Of a DNA stretch of 64,000 nucleotides, positions 43,844 to 53,220 are shown one piece after another (the stretch's first letter is position 1; each line of letters opens with the position of its first letter). Origin of the DNA: Angustibacter sp. Root456 (GTDB taxonomy: Bacteria; Actinomycetota; Actinomycetes; Actinomycetales; Angustibacteraceae). The translations under genes were made by a program, and so were the position numbers. The DNA lies in contig NZ_LMER01000014.1 of the NCBI RefSeq assembly GCF_001426435.1, positions 287,257 through 351,256 on the forward strand, in the 5' to 3' direction. The notes beneath the pieces are model-generated. The model had not been told where the DNA came from. It was given only the letters and a program-made list of their open reading frames with translations, and made no database searches.

Positions 43844-44787
43844 GCGTTCTCGCCGAGTCGGGTGCCGCTCGCGACGCGCGCACCGCGCGCCCAGTCGGCG
43901 GCGGGCATCGGCCGCTTGCCCGGTGGCTGCACGTCCCCCAGCACCACGGGGACCGTGGTGGTGCCCACCCGCACCTCGTGCTTGGTGACGGCGAGCTCGC
44001 CGGGGGCCAGCGCGTCGTCCGGTGCCTCCGGGCGGGGCCCGAGCGCCACGGGGCCGAGCTTGAGCCGGGCGCCGTCGAGCGTCGTCCACGCACCGGGCGC
44101 CGGCGTGCACCCGCGCACCAGTCGGTCGATGCGCGTCGCGGGCTGGTGCCAGTCGACGCGCGCGTCGGCCACCTCGACCTTGGGCGCGAGGCTCACGCCC
44201 TCCTCGGACTGCGGGCGGGCCTCGAGCGTGCCGTCGGCGATGCCGTCGAGGGTGGCGACGAGCAGCCCGGCGCCGGCCTCGGCGAGACGGCTGAGCAGCG
44301 TGCCGCTGGTGTCGTCGGCGTAGATGGTCTCGGTCATCAGCCCGTACACCGGCCCGGTGTCGAGGCCGGCCTCGAGCCGGAAGGTGCTGGCACCGGTGAC
44401 CGGGTCACCGGCCATGATCGCGTGCTGCACGGGCGCGGCACCCCGCCATGCCGGCAGCAGGCTGAAGTGCAGGTTGACCCAGCCGTGCCGCGGGATGTCG
44501 AGCGCCGACTGCGGCACCAGCGCGCCGTACGCCACGACCGGGCAGCAGTCGGGGGCCAGCTCGGTGAGGCGAGCCTGGAAGTCCGGGTCGCTCGGGCGAG
44601 CGGGGGTGAGCACCTCGAGGCCGGCCTCACGCGCGAGCCGCGCGACGGGTGAGTCGGCCACCTGCCGGCCGCGCCCGGCGCGGGCGGGCGGCCGGGTCAC
44701 GACCGCGACGACCTCGTGCGCCGACGCGAGCAGCGCACGCAGCGAGGGCACCGCGACCTCGGGGGTGCCGGCGAAGACGAGCCGCAC
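43840..44787 (-). CDS. fmt: Methionyl-tRNA formyltransferase
   Basis: 315 aa. [17 protein letters not shown] at the N-terminus, [20 protein letters not shown] with the catalytic Asn and His near 105-125, and the Asp in GLDTGPVYG. It formylates initiator Met-tRNA. GTG start 3 bases after the def stop, and overlap with rsmB. Confidence 0.96.
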   Translation of the reverse strand: MRLVFAGTPEVAVPSLRALLASAHEVVAVVTRPPARAGRGRQVADSPVARLAREAGLEVLTPARPSDPDFQARLTELAPDCCPVVAYGALVPQSALDIPRHGWVNLHFSLLPAWRGAAPVQHAIMAGDPVTGASTFRLEAGLDTGPVYGLMTETIYADDTSGTLLSRLAEAGAGLLVATLDGIADGTLEARPQSEEGVSLAPKVEVADARVDWHQPATRIDRLVRGCTPAPGAWTTLDGARLKLGPVALGPRPEAPDDALAPGELAVTKHEVRVGTTTVPVVLGDVQPPGKRPMPAADWARGARVASGTRLGENA

Positions 44788-44790
44788 GCG

Positions 44791-45336
44791 CTACAGCGCC
44801 TTGCCGAAGGTGGCGTGCGGGCTCAGCTTGACCGTCGGCGTCGGGCCGCCGGCCCACTCCGCCTCGCGGATCGCCTTCATCGCGAGCTTGCGCTGCTCGC
44901 GGTCGAGGCGGTCGATGAACAGGATGCCGTCGAGGTGGTCGGTCTCGTGCTGGATGCAGCGCGCCATCAGCTCGGAGCCCTCGAGCACCACCGGCTCGCC
45001 GTGCATGTTCTGGCCCTTGGCGACGACGCGCAGCGCACGCGGGGTGTCGAAGGCCAGGCCCGGGAACGACAGGCAGCCCTCCTCGCCGTCCTGCTCCTCC
45101 TCGGACAGGTCGAGGCTGGGGTTCACCAGGTGGCCCAGCTCGTCGTCGACCCAGTACGTGAACACGCGCAGCCCGACGCCGATCTGCGGTGCGGCCAGCC
45201 CGACGCCGGGAGCGTCGAGCATGGTGTCGGTGAGGTCCTTGACCAGCTGGCGCAGCTCCTTGTCGAAGTCGGTGACGACGGCCGCGGGCGTGCGCAGCAC
45301 CGGGTCGCCGAACAGGCGGATGTCCTGGATCGACAC
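44791..45336 (-). CDS. def: Peptide deformylase
   Basis: 181 aa metalloenzyme removing the N-formyl group. The three motifs are complete: GVGLAAPQIG, EGCLSFPG with the metal Cys, and QHETDHLDG with the HExxH ligands. GTG 45336 (VSIQDIRLFGDPVL) is chosen because upstream codons are unrelated. TACACT at 45372-45377 may be its -10. Confidence 0.96.
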   Translation of the reverse strand: MSIQDIRLFGDPVLRTPAAVVTDFDKELRQLVKDLTDTMLDAPGVGLAAPQIGVGLRVFTYWVDDELGHLVNPSLDLSEEEQDGEEGCLSFPGLAFDTPRALRVVAKGQNMHGEPVVLEGSELMARCIQHETDHLDGILFIDRLDREQRKLAMKAIREAEWAGGPTPTVKLSPHATFGKAL

Positions 45337-45444
45337 GTGAGGAGCCTCGTCTCTCGTGGGGGTACCCGTCCAGTGTAGGCGGGTGGGTCGGTGCGACACT
45401 GAACGCGTGCGTGGCGTCGGCGCCGCGTGGTGGGAGCGTGGGCC

Positions 45445-45645
45445 GTGAGCGTGCGTCCGTGGTGGGGAGCGCGCGTCTACGCGTTCTTGTTCCGCTTCCT
45501 CGGCCCGGCGCAGCTGGGCTCCGAGCACGAGCCCGAGACCTCGGCCCCCGACCCGCAGTTCAGCTGTCCCCTGTGCGGGCGGCCGATGGCCGAGCACACC
45601 TGGCACGAGGACGGCGGCCGGCGGCGGATGTACTGCCCGCGCTGA
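45445..45645 (+). CDS. Small Cys-containing protein, unknown function
   Basis: 66 aa from GTG 45445 after GGGAG. A hydrophobic/aromatic N-terminus (RPWWGARVYAFLFRFLGP) leads to a C-terminal CPLCGRPMAEHTW ... YCPR segment, which could bind zinc through three Cys and a His. Small proteins of this kind occur near def/priA in actinomycetes, but I cannot name a function. Divergent from def. Confidence 0.65.
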   Translation: MSVRPWWGARVYAFLFRFLGPAQLGSEHEPETSAPDPQFSCPLCGRPMAEHTWHEDGGRRRMYCPR

Positions 45646-45743
45646 GCCGTCGTCGCTCGCGTCGAGACCGTCGAGTGCAGAGAAGGCGGCCACCCGATGG
45701 CCTCCAGGTGACCCACTGCTCTGCTCTCGGCACATCGGGCGGA

Positions 45744-45983
45744 CTAGCTCCGGCTCCGAGCCACCAAGCCCGGCCCGAGGACGACCCCACCTAACCCGCC
45801 GATGGCCAGGCCCGGGCCGAGGAGCACCCACAGCAGCAGCCGAGGGTCCCGGCCGGGATCGAGGAGGCTGCGCCGGGGCCTGCGCGTTCAGGCACTGACG
45901 CTGAAGGGCTCCGGCGGACTCTGGTCGAACCGGTGCCGGCCACCCGCGCGCTCGCGCCTCGTCGTCGACTCGTCCCGCGTCAT
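45744..45983 (-). pseudogene. Small membrane-protein gene interrupted by in-frame TGA
   Basis: ATG 45983 follows a strong GGGGAGG by 9 bases, 57 bases downstream of priA. Reading gives 31 codons (MTRDESTTRRERAGG..., ending PFSVSA) then TGA at 45888-45890. The same frame continues for 48 more codons with a clear transmembrane segment (PRLLLWVLLGPGLAIGGLGG) to TAG at 45744. Either this is a small one-helix membrane protein broken by a nonsense mutation, or only the first 31 codons are used. The rest of 45646-46040 shows nothing else convincing. Confidence 0.45.
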
Positions 45984-46040
45984 GGCCCTGCCTCCCCACC
46001 GGTCATCGGCCGACGCCGGCCTGCGCCCGAGCAGCGCCGC

Positions 46041-48155
46041 TCACACCAGGTCGAGCGGGTCGACCTGCACGCGCACGCTGCCGGGCCGCTTGCGGGCACT
46101 GCGACCGGCCGCCGCACCCTTGAGGCCGTCGGCGAGCCGGTCGCGGGCAGCCGGTGCGGTGCGCAGTACCAGGCGCACGGGCGGCTCGTCGTCGGGCGCC
46201 GCCGACCGCTGCGGCGGCACGGGCACCGGTCCGAGCACCTCGACGTCGCCGGGCAGGTGCGCGCCGGCCACGAGCTCGTCGACGGCGGCTGCGGGACCGG
46301 TGAGCGTGGCGACGGCGCGTGCGGGCGGGAAGCCGAGCGCCTGGCGCGCGGAGAGCTCGCGGCCACTGTGCCAGGTCGGTGCCCAGCGCACGAGGGCCTC
46401 GACCGGCGGCAGGCCACCCGGGCCGGCAAGGACGACGACCCCGCCCAGGGTCGAGCTGCGCACGAGGGCGGCTGCGTCGGCCCAGCGGCGCAGCGCCTCC
46501 TCGCCCGCGCGCAGGTCGCTGCGGCCGAGCAGGGCCCACGGGTCGAGCAGCAGGGCGGCCGCGTAACCGCCGTCCGCGACGGGCTCGGCGCCGGGTGTGG
46601 CGATCACGAGCGCCCGGCGGGCGGGCACGCGGGCCACGACCTGGCCGCCCCCGCTCGTGACCACCGGCGTGCCAGGGAACGCGCGTCCCAGCTCCTCGGC
46701 GGTGCGTCGCGCTCCCACCACCACCGAGCGCAGGCGCCGGTCGCCGCACTCGGGGCAGCGCCAGCCGACGCTGGCCGTCGCGCACCACCGGCAGGTCGGG
46801 ACGCCGGAGCCGCCGGCCAGCATCAGCGGCCCGTGGCACGCCGGGCAACGGGCTGGGGTGCGGCACTGCTGGCAGGCCAGCGCCGGCACGTACCCACGGC
46901 GGGGTACCTGCACGAGCACGGGGCCGTCGTCCAGGGCCTTGGCGGCGGTGCGCCACGCGAGCGAGGGCAACCGGGCGGTGTCCGCGGCCGCATCCCGCTC
47001 TGGCTCATGGCCCTCCCCCGCGACGAGCACCCGCGGGGCACCGGCGCGCAGCGTGGCCGGCGGGGCCTGCACCGGGCGCGCCCAGCCCGTCTGCACCATG
47101 CGCTCGACCTCAGCGGTGCGCACGAACCCGCCGAAGAGCGCCGCCGCACCCTCGAGCTCCGAGCGCAGGGCCAGCACCTCACGCACGTGGGGGTACGGCG
47201 CGTGCGGCTCGGCGTGCAGGTCGTCGCCGTCGTCCCAGCAGACCACCAGGCCGAGGTCGCGCACCGGCGCAAACATCGCCGCCCGCGTGCCGATCACGGC
47301 TCTGCCGGCCCCACGAAGCACCGACAGCCACGCCGTGTAGCGGGCGCGGGGACCCAGGTCTGCGGTCAGCACCACCTGACCGGCGTCGGGGTCGAGCGCG
47401 GTGAGAGCGGCGTCGACGCGGGCGACGTCCCGCGCATCGGGCACCACGACGAGTGCGCCCCGGCCGGCGCTCAGCGCCGTGAGCACGGCCGTCGCCACTG
47501 CGGCAGGCCAATCGTGCGAGGCGTCGGCGGCCGAGGGCGTGGCGAGCCACGCGGCGCGGGGCGCCTCGCCCGTCGCGATGCGTCCGAGGAAAGCCGCGCC
47601 GCCGGGGTAGCCCTCCCAGGCGCCGGGGGCGGGAGAAGGGGGCCTCGGCGAGGCGTCGTCCGCCGTAGGGGCCGCCTGCTCGGCCTGGGCGTGCCGGGGC
47701 GGGACGGCGAGCCGCAGCACGTCGCCGAGCGTGCCCGCCCAGCGGTCGGCGACCGCCCGGCACAACCGGATCAGTGGCGGCGTGAGCACCGGCTCGGGCG
47801 AGACCACCCGCCGCAGCGGAGCCAGCTTGCCGGGGTGCTCGGCCTCGGCCTTGCGCGACACGACGAAGCCGTCGCGGTCGCCACCGGCGAAGCGCACTTT
47901 GACGCGCACGCCCGGCTGGGCCGACTGGGCCAGCGGCGCGGGGACGGCGTACTCGAAGACGCGGTCGAGGTGCGCGAGCGGGACGTCGACCAGCACCTCG
48001 GCCACGGGGTCGACGTCCGCGAGCCCCGGCGGCGCCGGCGCCGGACGGCGGCGGGCCGCCGCCTTGGCCTCGGCCGGAACACCCAGCGCCAGCTGACCGG
48101 GACCGCCCTCGGGTCGAGGCTCGGCGTCCGCGCCGCGGTCGGGGTGCTGGCTCAC
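46041..48155 (-). CDS. priA: Primosomal protein N' (PriA), helicase-degenerate actinobacterial form
   Basis: 704 aa from GTG 48155. The N-terminal DNA-binding domain (VLVDVPLAHLDRVFEYAVP) is conserved, and eight zinc Cys are present (CQQCRTPARCPAC and CRWC ... CPEC). The Walker A motif is absent (LATPSAAD-type sequence replaces it) and the DEAH box reads CWDDGDD. ATP-driven helicase activity is therefore unlikely, as known for mycobacterial PriA. A replication-restart scaffold role is probable. Confidence 0.93.
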   Translation of the reverse strand: MSQHPDRGADAEPRPEGGPGQLALGVPAEAKAAARRRPAPAPPGLADVDPVAEVLVDVPLAHLDRVFEYAVPAPLAQSAQPGVRVKVRFAGGDRDGFVVSRKAEAEHPGKLAPLRRVVSPEPVLTPPLIRLCRAVADRWAGTLGDVLRLAVPPRHAQAEQAAPTADDASPRPPSPAPGAWEGYPGGAAFLGRIATGEAPRAAWLATPSAADASHDWPAAVATAVLTALSAGRGALVVVPDARDVARVDAALTALDPDAGQVVLTADLGPRARYTAWLSVLRGAGRAVIGTRAAMFAPVRDLGLVVCWDDGDDLHAEPHAPYPHVREVLALRSELEGAAALFGGFVRTAEVERMVQTGWARPVQAPPATLRAGAPRVLVAGEGHEPERDAAADTARLPSLAWRTAAKALDDGPVLVQVPRRGYVPALACQQCRTPARCPACHGPLMLAGGSGVPTCRWCATASVGWRCPECGDRRLRSVVVGARRTAEELGRAFPGTPVVTSGGGQVVARVPARRALVIATPGAEPVADGGYAAALLLDPWALLGRSDLRAGEEALRRWADAAALVRSSTLGGVVVLAGPGGLPPVEALVRWAPTWHSGRELSARQALGFPPARAVATLTGPAAAVDELVAGAHLPGDVEVLGPVPVPPQRSAAPDDEPPVRLVLRTAPAARDRLADGLKGAAAGRSARKRPGSVRVQVDPLDLV

Positions 48156-48195
48156 GCGCCATTCCTACCCGACGCCACCGTCACCTCGCCCGCCG

Positions 48196-48513
48196 CCGTC
48201 CGTGATCATGCACGCCAGCCCACCCCGGCCGTCCGTGATGATGCACGCCAGCCCACCCCCGCCGTCCGTGATCATGCACGCCAGCCCACCGGGGCGATCT
48301 ACTTCACTCAGCGATGACCACTGGGGCACCCCACTGCACTAGGAAGGCGACAGGGTGCCCCCGCGTCCACCAGACGGGAGAGGTGGACTCCGTCCGTGAT
48401 CATGCACGCCAGCGCACCCTTGGGGCGATCTACTGCATTCGGCGGTGGCCGCTGGGGCACCTCACTGCACTAGGAAGGCAGCAGGGTGCCCCCGCGCCAT
48501 CAGATGGGAGAGG
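48196..48513. repeat. Dispersed composite repeat array between priA and metK
   Basis: Three 33-bp-period units start at 48196, 48229 and 48262, each beginning CCGTCCGTGATCATGCACGC (the second has GATGATG). The third leads into a hairpin module (GGGGCACCC-type stem around the complement of TTCCTAGTG). A second unit-plus-hairpin copy starts at 48390 and ends near 48513. This fills most of the 373-base gap between the metK stop and the priA start. It is the reverse orientation of the copy at 26474-26616. The hairpins may help terminate metK transcription. Confidence 0.85.
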
Positions 48514-48528
48514 TCGCCGGGCGGGTGG

Positions 48529-49737
48529 TCAGGCGGAGACGGCTGAGCGCAGGGCCTCGACGCGGTCGGTGCGCTCCCACGTGAAGCCACCCTGGTCGTC
48601 GGTGCGGCCGAAGTGGCCGTACGCCGCGGTGCGAGCGTAGATCGGACGCAGCAGGTCGAGGTCGCGGATGATCGCGGCCGGACGCAGGTCGAACACCTCG
48701 GTGATGGCCGCGGTGATCTTCGCCGGGTCGGCGGTCTCGGTGCCGAACGTCTCGACGTACAGGCCCACCGGGTGGGCCTTGCCGATCGCGTAGGCGACCT
48801 GCACCTCGCACCGGCGGGCCAGACCCGCAGCCACGACGTTCTTGGCCACCCAGCGCATGGCGTACGCCGCCGAGCGGTCGACCTTCGACGGGTCCTTGCC
48901 GCTGAAGGCGCCACCGCCGTGCCGAGCCATGCCGCCGTAGGTGTCGACGATGATCTTGCGCCCGGTGAGGCCGGCATCGCCCATCGGGCCGCCGATCTCG
49001 AAGCGACCCGTGGGGTTGACGAGCAGTCGCGTACCGGAGGTGTCGAGGTCGACGTCGAGCGCGGAGAGCACGGGCTTGACCACGTGCGCCTCGATGTCGG
49101 GGGTCAGCATGCCGTCGAGGGAGATGTCGGCCGCGTGCTGGGTCGACAGCACGACGGTCTCGAGCTGGACGGCGCGCTCACCGTCGTAGCCGATCGTGAC
49201 CTGGGTCTTGCCGTCCGGGCGCAGGTACGGCAGCTCGCCGTTCTTGCGCGCCCGAGTGAGCTGCTCGGACAGCCGGTGCGCCAAGTAGATCGGCAGCGGC
49301 ATCAGCTCGGGTGTGTCGTCGCTGGCGTAGCCGAACATCAGGCCCTGGTCGCCGGCGCCCTGCGCGTCCAGCGGGTCGACGCCACCTTCGGCGCGGCGCT
49401 CGTAGGCGTCGTCCACGCCCTGGGCGATGTCGGGCGACTGCGCACCGATCGAGACCTCGACACCGCAGGAGTTGCCGTCGAAGCCCTTGGTGGAGGAGTC
49501 GTAGCCGATGCCGAGCACCGTGTCGCGCACGATCCGCGGGATGTCGACGTACGACGACGTCGTCACCTCACCGGCGACGTGCACCAGACCCGTGGTGACC
49601 ATCGTCTCGACGGCGACGCGGCTGCGCGGGTCCTCCGCGAGCATCGCGTCGAGGATGGAGTCGCTGATCTGGTCGCAGATCTTGTCGGGGTGACCTTCGG
49701 TGACCGACTCGGACGTGAACAGGCGAAGGGACGACAC
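48529..49737 (-). CDS. metK: S-adenosylmethionine synthetase
   Basis: 402 aa. [20 protein letters not shown] at the N-terminus, [12 protein letters not shown] near 120, and the [18 protein letters not shown]-loop-like segment near 275 are diagnostic. It makes SAM from methionine and ATP. GTG 49737 follows GGAGAG by 3 bases. Monocistronic or read from coaBC. Confidence 0.97.
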   Translation of the reverse strand: MSSLRLFTSESVTEGHPDKICDQISDSILDAMLAEDPRSRVAVETMVTTGLVHVAGEVTTSSYVDIPRIVRDTVLGIGYDSSTKGFDGNSCGVEVSIGAQSPDIAQGVDDAYERRAEGGVDPLDAQGAGDQGLMFGYASDDTPELMPLPIYLAHRLSEQLTRARKNGELPYLRPDGKTQVTIGYDGERAVQLETVVLSTQHAADISLDGMLTPDIEAHVVKPVLSALDVDLDTSGTRLLVNPTGRFEIGGPMGDAGLTGRKIIVDTYGGMARHGGGAFSGKDPSKVDRSAAYAMRWVAKNVVAAGLARRCEVQVAYAIGKAHPVGLYVETFGTETADPAKITAAITEVFDLRPAAIIRDLDLLRPIYARTAAYGHFGRTDDQGGFTWERTDRVEALRSAVSA

Positions 49738-49798
49738 GTGCTCTCCTCAGGTGCAGCGGCTGCTGGCTGGTCGGCGCCCGCGGGCACCGTTGGTCAGT

Positions 49799-51010
49799 CT
49801 ATCGGGACGGTGCGGGCAGGCGGTCGACGACCGCATCCCAGACGGCGTGGGCGAGTGCGGACTTCGGACCCTCGGACACGACGTGCTCCCCGCCGTCCCG
49901 ATCGAGGATCACGGCGCTGCTGGTGTCGGCGCCGAAGGTCTTGTCGACGCCGACCTCGTTGACCACCAACAGGTCACAGCCCTTGCGCGCCAGCTTGGCG
50001 CGCGCGTGGGTGAGGACGTCGGCGCCCGGGTCACCGGTCTCGGCGGCGAAGCCGACGACGACCTGCCCCGGACGAGACCGCTGCGCCGACAGCTCGGCCA
50101 GCACGTCGGGGTTGCGCACGAGCTCGACGGTGGGTGCCCCGCCGTCGTCGGACTTCTTGATCTTGTGGCCGCTCACCTCGGACGGGCGGAAGTCCGCCAC
50201 GGCCGCGGCCATCACGACGACGTCGGCGTCCACGGCCGCATCGACGACGGCATCACGCAGCTGCTGCGCCGTCTCGACGGGCACGTGGCGCACTCCCGCG
50301 GGCGCCGGCAGCGCCGAGGCGCTCACGAGGACGACGTCGGCACCGCGGGCTGCGGCGACGCGCGCGAGGGCGAGTCCTTGCTTGCCCGACGAGCGGTTGC
50401 CGAGGAACCGCACGGGGTCGAGCGGCTCGCGCGTCCCCCCGGCGGAGACGACGACCGTTCGCCCAGCGAGGTCGCGCGTCCACGCACCGCGCGCCAGCAG
50501 GTCGGTGCAGGCCGCGAAGATCTCGTCGGGCTCGGGCAGGCGCCCGGGGCCGGTGTCGGCGCCGGTGAGCCGCCCGGACGCCGGGTCGAGGACGACGACC
50601 CCGCGCGCCCGCAGCGTCTGGACGTTGGCGCGCGTGGCGGGGTGGTCCCACATCTCGGTGTGCATGGCAGGGGCCATGAGCACCGGGCAGCGCGCGGTGA
50701 GCAAGGTGTTCGTGAGCAGGTCGTCAGCCAGCCCGTGCGCCGCGCGCGCGAGCAGGTCGGCGGTGGCGGGCGCGGCGACGACGAGGTCGGCCTCACGCCC
50801 CAGCCGCACGTGCGGCACCTCGTGGACGTCGTCCCACACCTCCGTGGCCACCGGCTGGCCCGACAGCGCGGCCCAGGTGGGCGCGCCGACGAACTCGAGC
50901 GCCGCACGCGTCGGCACGACCCGCACCGCGTGCCCGCTCTCGGTGAGCAGGCGCAGCAGGTGGGCGACCTTGTAGGCGGCGATGCCGCCGCCCACGCCGA
51001 GCACCACGCG
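49799..51010 (-). CDS. coaBC: Bifunctional phosphopantothenoylcysteine synthetase/decarboxylase
   Basis: About 403 aa. The N-terminal CoaC half has VVLGVGGGIAAYKVAHLLRL, the FMN region and PVLMAPAMHTEMWDHPA. The C-terminal CoaB half has VVVSAGGTREPLDPVRFLGN, MAAAVADFRP and KIKK. It makes 4'-phosphopantetheine for CoA. The start is uncertain: in-frame GTG at 51010 and 51007, but an in-frame CTG at 51037 one base after the rpoZ stop would give the family-typical N-terminus (Met)-SEQASTAPR, preceded by GAGG. Confidence 0.95.
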   Translation of the reverse strand, partial: RVVLGVGGGIAAYKVAHLLRLLTESGHAVRVVPTRAALEFVGAPTWAALSGQPVATEVWDDVHEVPHVRLGREADLVVAAPATADLLARAAHGLADDLLTNTLLTARCPVLMAPAMHTEMWDHPATRANVQTLRARGVVVLDPASGRLTGADTGPGRLPEPDEIFAACTDLLARGAWTRDLAGRTVVVSAGGTREPLDPVRFLGNRSSGKQGLALARVAAARGADVVLVSASALPAPAGVRHVPVETAQQLRDAVVDAAVDADVVVMAAAVADFRPSEVSGHKIKKSDDGGAPTVELVRNPDVLAELSAQRSRPGQVVVGFAAETGDPGADVLTHARAKLARKGCDLLVVNEVGVDKTFGADTSSAVILDRDGGEHVVSEGPKSALAHAVWDAVVDRLPAPSR

Positions 51011-51038
51011 GGGCGCGGTGCTCGCCTGCTCGCTCAGG

Positions 51039-51302
51039 TCAGCCCTCGATGGGCTCAGAGGTCAGCAGGCCCTCGTTGATCTCGCGCAGGGCGATGCTGA
51101 GCGGCTTCTCGTGCACGTGGGTCTCGACGAGCGGGCCGACGTACTCGAGCAGGCCCTCGCCGAGCTGGGAGTAGTACGCGTTGATCTGACGAGCGCGCTT
51201 GGCGCCGTAGATGACCAGCGCGTACTTGGAGTCGGCGGCCTTCAGCAGGTCGTCGATCGGCGGGTTCGTGATGCCCTCGGGGACTGCGGTGGTGCGCGAC
51301 AC
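51039..51302 (-). CDS. rpoZ: RNA polymerase omega subunit
   Basis: 87 aa. [40 protein letters not shown] and [15 protein letters not shown] are typical of actinobacterial omega. It promotes RNA polymerase assembly. GTG start at 51302; 48 bases after gmk. Confidence 0.96.
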   Translation of the reverse strand: MSRTTAVPEGITNPPIDDLLKAADSKYALVIYGAKRARQINAYYSQLGEGLLEYVGPLVETHVHEKPLSIALREINEGLLTSEPIEG

Positions 51303-51350
51303 AGGAGCTCTCGTTTCGTCGACGTACAGGTGGATCCGCCGTCCATTGTG

Positions 51351-51953
51351 TCAGACAGCGAGCCCCATCTCTCGCACGAGCGCCGCACTGGCCCGCGCGA
51401 CGTCGTCGTTGACGATCGTCACGTCGAACTCCGACTCCGCCGCGAGCTCCTCGCGGGCGGTGGTCAGCCGGCGCTCGCGCTCGGCCTCGGTCTCGGTGCC
51501 GCGCCCGACGAGCCGGCGCACCAGCTCGTCCCAGCTGGGCGGGGCGAGGAACACGAACCGCGCCTCGGGCATCGTGGCCCGCACCTGACGCGCGCCCTGC
51601 AGGTCGATCTCGAGCAGCGCCGCCCGCCCCTCGCGCAGCGCCTGCTCGACCGGCCCGCGCGGGGTGCCGTAGCGGTGCCGTCCGTGCACCACGGCCCACT
51701 CGAGCATCTCCCCCGCCGCCACCATGGCGTCGAAGGTGGCGTCGTCGACGAAGCGGTAGTGCACGCCGTCGACCTCGCCGGGGCGGGGTGGCCGCGTGGT
51801 GGCCGACACCGAGAGCCACACCTGCGGGTAGCGCTCGCGCACGAACGCCGACACCGTGCCCTTGCCGACCGCCGTGGGCCCGGCGAGCACCGTGAGCCGC
51901 CGCAGCACGTCCTGCGACGAGGCCGTCGACGCAGCGTCGGGGACGCCGCTCAC
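51351..51953 (-). CDS. gmk: Guanylate kinase
   Basis: 200 aa. P-loop [16 protein letters not shown] (a slight variant of GxSGxGK), [21 protein letters not shown] for GMP binding, and [12 protein letters not shown]. It phosphorylates GMP. GTG 51953 overlaps the mihF stop by 4 bases. Confidence 0.96.
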   Translation of the reverse strand: MSGVPDAASTASSQDVLRRLTVLAGPTAVGKGTVSAFVRERYPQVWLSVSATTRPPRPGEVDGVHYRFVDDATFDAMVAAGEMLEWAVVHGRHRYGTPRGPVEQALREGRAALLEIDLQGARQVRATMPEARFVFLAPPSWDELVRRLVGRGTETEAERERRLTTAREELAAESEFDVTIVNDDVARASAALVREMGLAV

Positions 51954-52267
51954 TGACCGGGGAAGCGAGCGACCAGGGCGGACACCTGCTTGGCGCCGAG
52001 CCCGCGCACCCGGCGGCTCTCGGAGATGGCGAGCTCGTCCATGATCTGGCGCGCTCGGACCTTGCCGACGCCCGGCATGGCCTCGAGCAGGGCCGACACC
52101 TTCATCTTGCCGATGACCTCGTTGGTCTGGCCCTCGCGGACGACCTCAGCCAGCGAGCCCTGCGCGTGCTTCAGCCGGTTCTTCACCGCGGCCCGTTCGC
52201 GGCGTGCCGCCGCAGCCTTCTCGAGCGCAGCCTGACGCTGCTCCGGGGTCAGGGAGGGCAAGGCCAC
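51950..52267 (-). CDS. mihF: Actinobacterial integration host factor mIHF
   Basis: 105 aa. [17 protein letters not shown] at the start and the helix-two-turn-helix [20 protein letters not shown] near 62-81 match mIHF, a DNA-bending nucleoid protein. GTG 52267 has GAGGTGA six bases upstream. First gene of mihF-gmk-rpoZ-coaBC. Confidence 0.97.
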   Translation of the reverse strand: MALPSLTPEQRQAALEKAAAARRERAAVKNRLKHAQGSLAEVVREGQTNEVIGKMKVSALLEAMPGVGKVRARQIMDELAISESRRVRGLGAKQVSALVARFPGQ

Positions 52268-52324
52268 GGTGGTTCACCTCAGGGTCCGGACGGCGGGCCC
52301 ACCGGGTAGGTGGGGCAGGGTCAG

Positions 52325-52354
52325 AACCTAGCGAGTCCCCGAGCGCCAGGGCAA
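52325..52354 (-). promoter_or_regulatory. Promoter of mihF-gmk-rpoZ-coaBC
   Basis: Minus-strand TTGCCC (52349-52354) and TAGGTT (52325-52330) are separated by 18 bases, 58 bases upstream of the mihF start. Confidence 0.6.
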
Positions 52355-52368
52355 TGCGGGCCGCGACC

Positions 52369-53220
52369 TCAGGCGAGGGCGCGCGAGCAGCTGTCGAGCG
52401 TGCGCGCCGCAGCGTCGCGCAGACCGGTCACGGACGGCCCCGCGCTGAGCACCTCCCGTGACGACGACGGCAGCACGTTGGAGCGGGCGTCGCCGAACAC
52501 GGCGCGCAGCTCCACGGGGCCCGCGCCCTGCGCACCGATGCCCGGAGCCAGCAGCGGCGCACGGCTCGCGGCCAGGTCGATTCCCAGCTCTGCGACCGCG
52601 TCACCGACCGTCGCACCGACCACGAGGCCCACCGAGCCGAGGTCGTCGGCAGCAGCGTTGTCGGCTCTCACCGCATCAACCACTTGCGCCGCAACGGCTT
52701 GGCCGTCGTCACCGCGTGCGTGTTGCACCAGTCGGCCCTCGGCGTTCGACGTCAGGCCGAGCACGAAGAGCCCAGCCCCCTGCTCATGAGCGAGGTCGAT
52801 CGCTGGACGCAGGGACTCGTAGCCGAGGTACGGGCTCACCGTGAGGGCGTCGGCTGCCAGCGGTCGCTGCTGGTCGAGGTAGGCCTGCGCGTAGGCCGTC
52901 ATGGTGGAGCCGATGTCTCCGCGCTTGGCGTCCAGGATGACGAGCGCACCTGCGGCCCGCGCCTCGTGCAGCACGCGCTCCAGGACGGCGACCCCGCGCG
53001 CACCATGGCGCTCGAAGAACGCCGACTGGGGCTTGAGCACCGCCACGACCTCCGCCAGCGCCTCGACGCACGTGAGGGCGAACCGCTCGAGCCCGTCAGC
53101 GTCGTCTGCGAGCTGCCAGGCGCTCAGCAGCTGCGGGTGCGGGTCGATCCCTACGCACAGCGGGCCGCGCTGCGCCATCGCTGCCCGAAGGCGCGCTCCG
53201 AAGGGCTCCATGGTGCTCAC
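52369..53220 (-). CDS. pyrF: Orotidine 5'-phosphate decarboxylase
   Basis: 283 aa from GTG 53220, which has AGGAGAAGT directly upstream and overlaps the pyrD stop; the ATG three codons in is less well placed. It is the long (type 2) form: LCVGIDPHPQLLSAW, VAVLKPQSAFFERHG and the catalytic VILDAKRGDIGSTM. Last gene of the pyr operon; makes UMP. Confidence 0.95.
   Translation of the reverse strand: MSTMEPFGARLRAAMAQRGPLCVGIDPHPQLLSAWQLADDADGLERFALTCVEALAEVVAVLKPQSAFFERHGARGVAVLERVLHEARAAGALVILDAKRGDIGSTMTAYAQAYLDQQRPLAADALTVSPYLGYESLRPAIDLAHEQGAGLFVLGLTSNAEGRLVQHARGDDGQAVAAQVVDAVRADNAAADDLGSVGLVVGATVGDAVAELGIDLAASRAPLLAPGIGAQGAGPVELRAVFGDARSNVLPSSSREVLSAGPSVTGLRDAAARTLDSCSRALA

Noticed and set aside
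48196-48290. Possible CRISPR array from 33-bp spaced units
   Set aside because: Only three adjacent units, the whole 33 bp is repeated with no variable spacer, and no cas genes are present.
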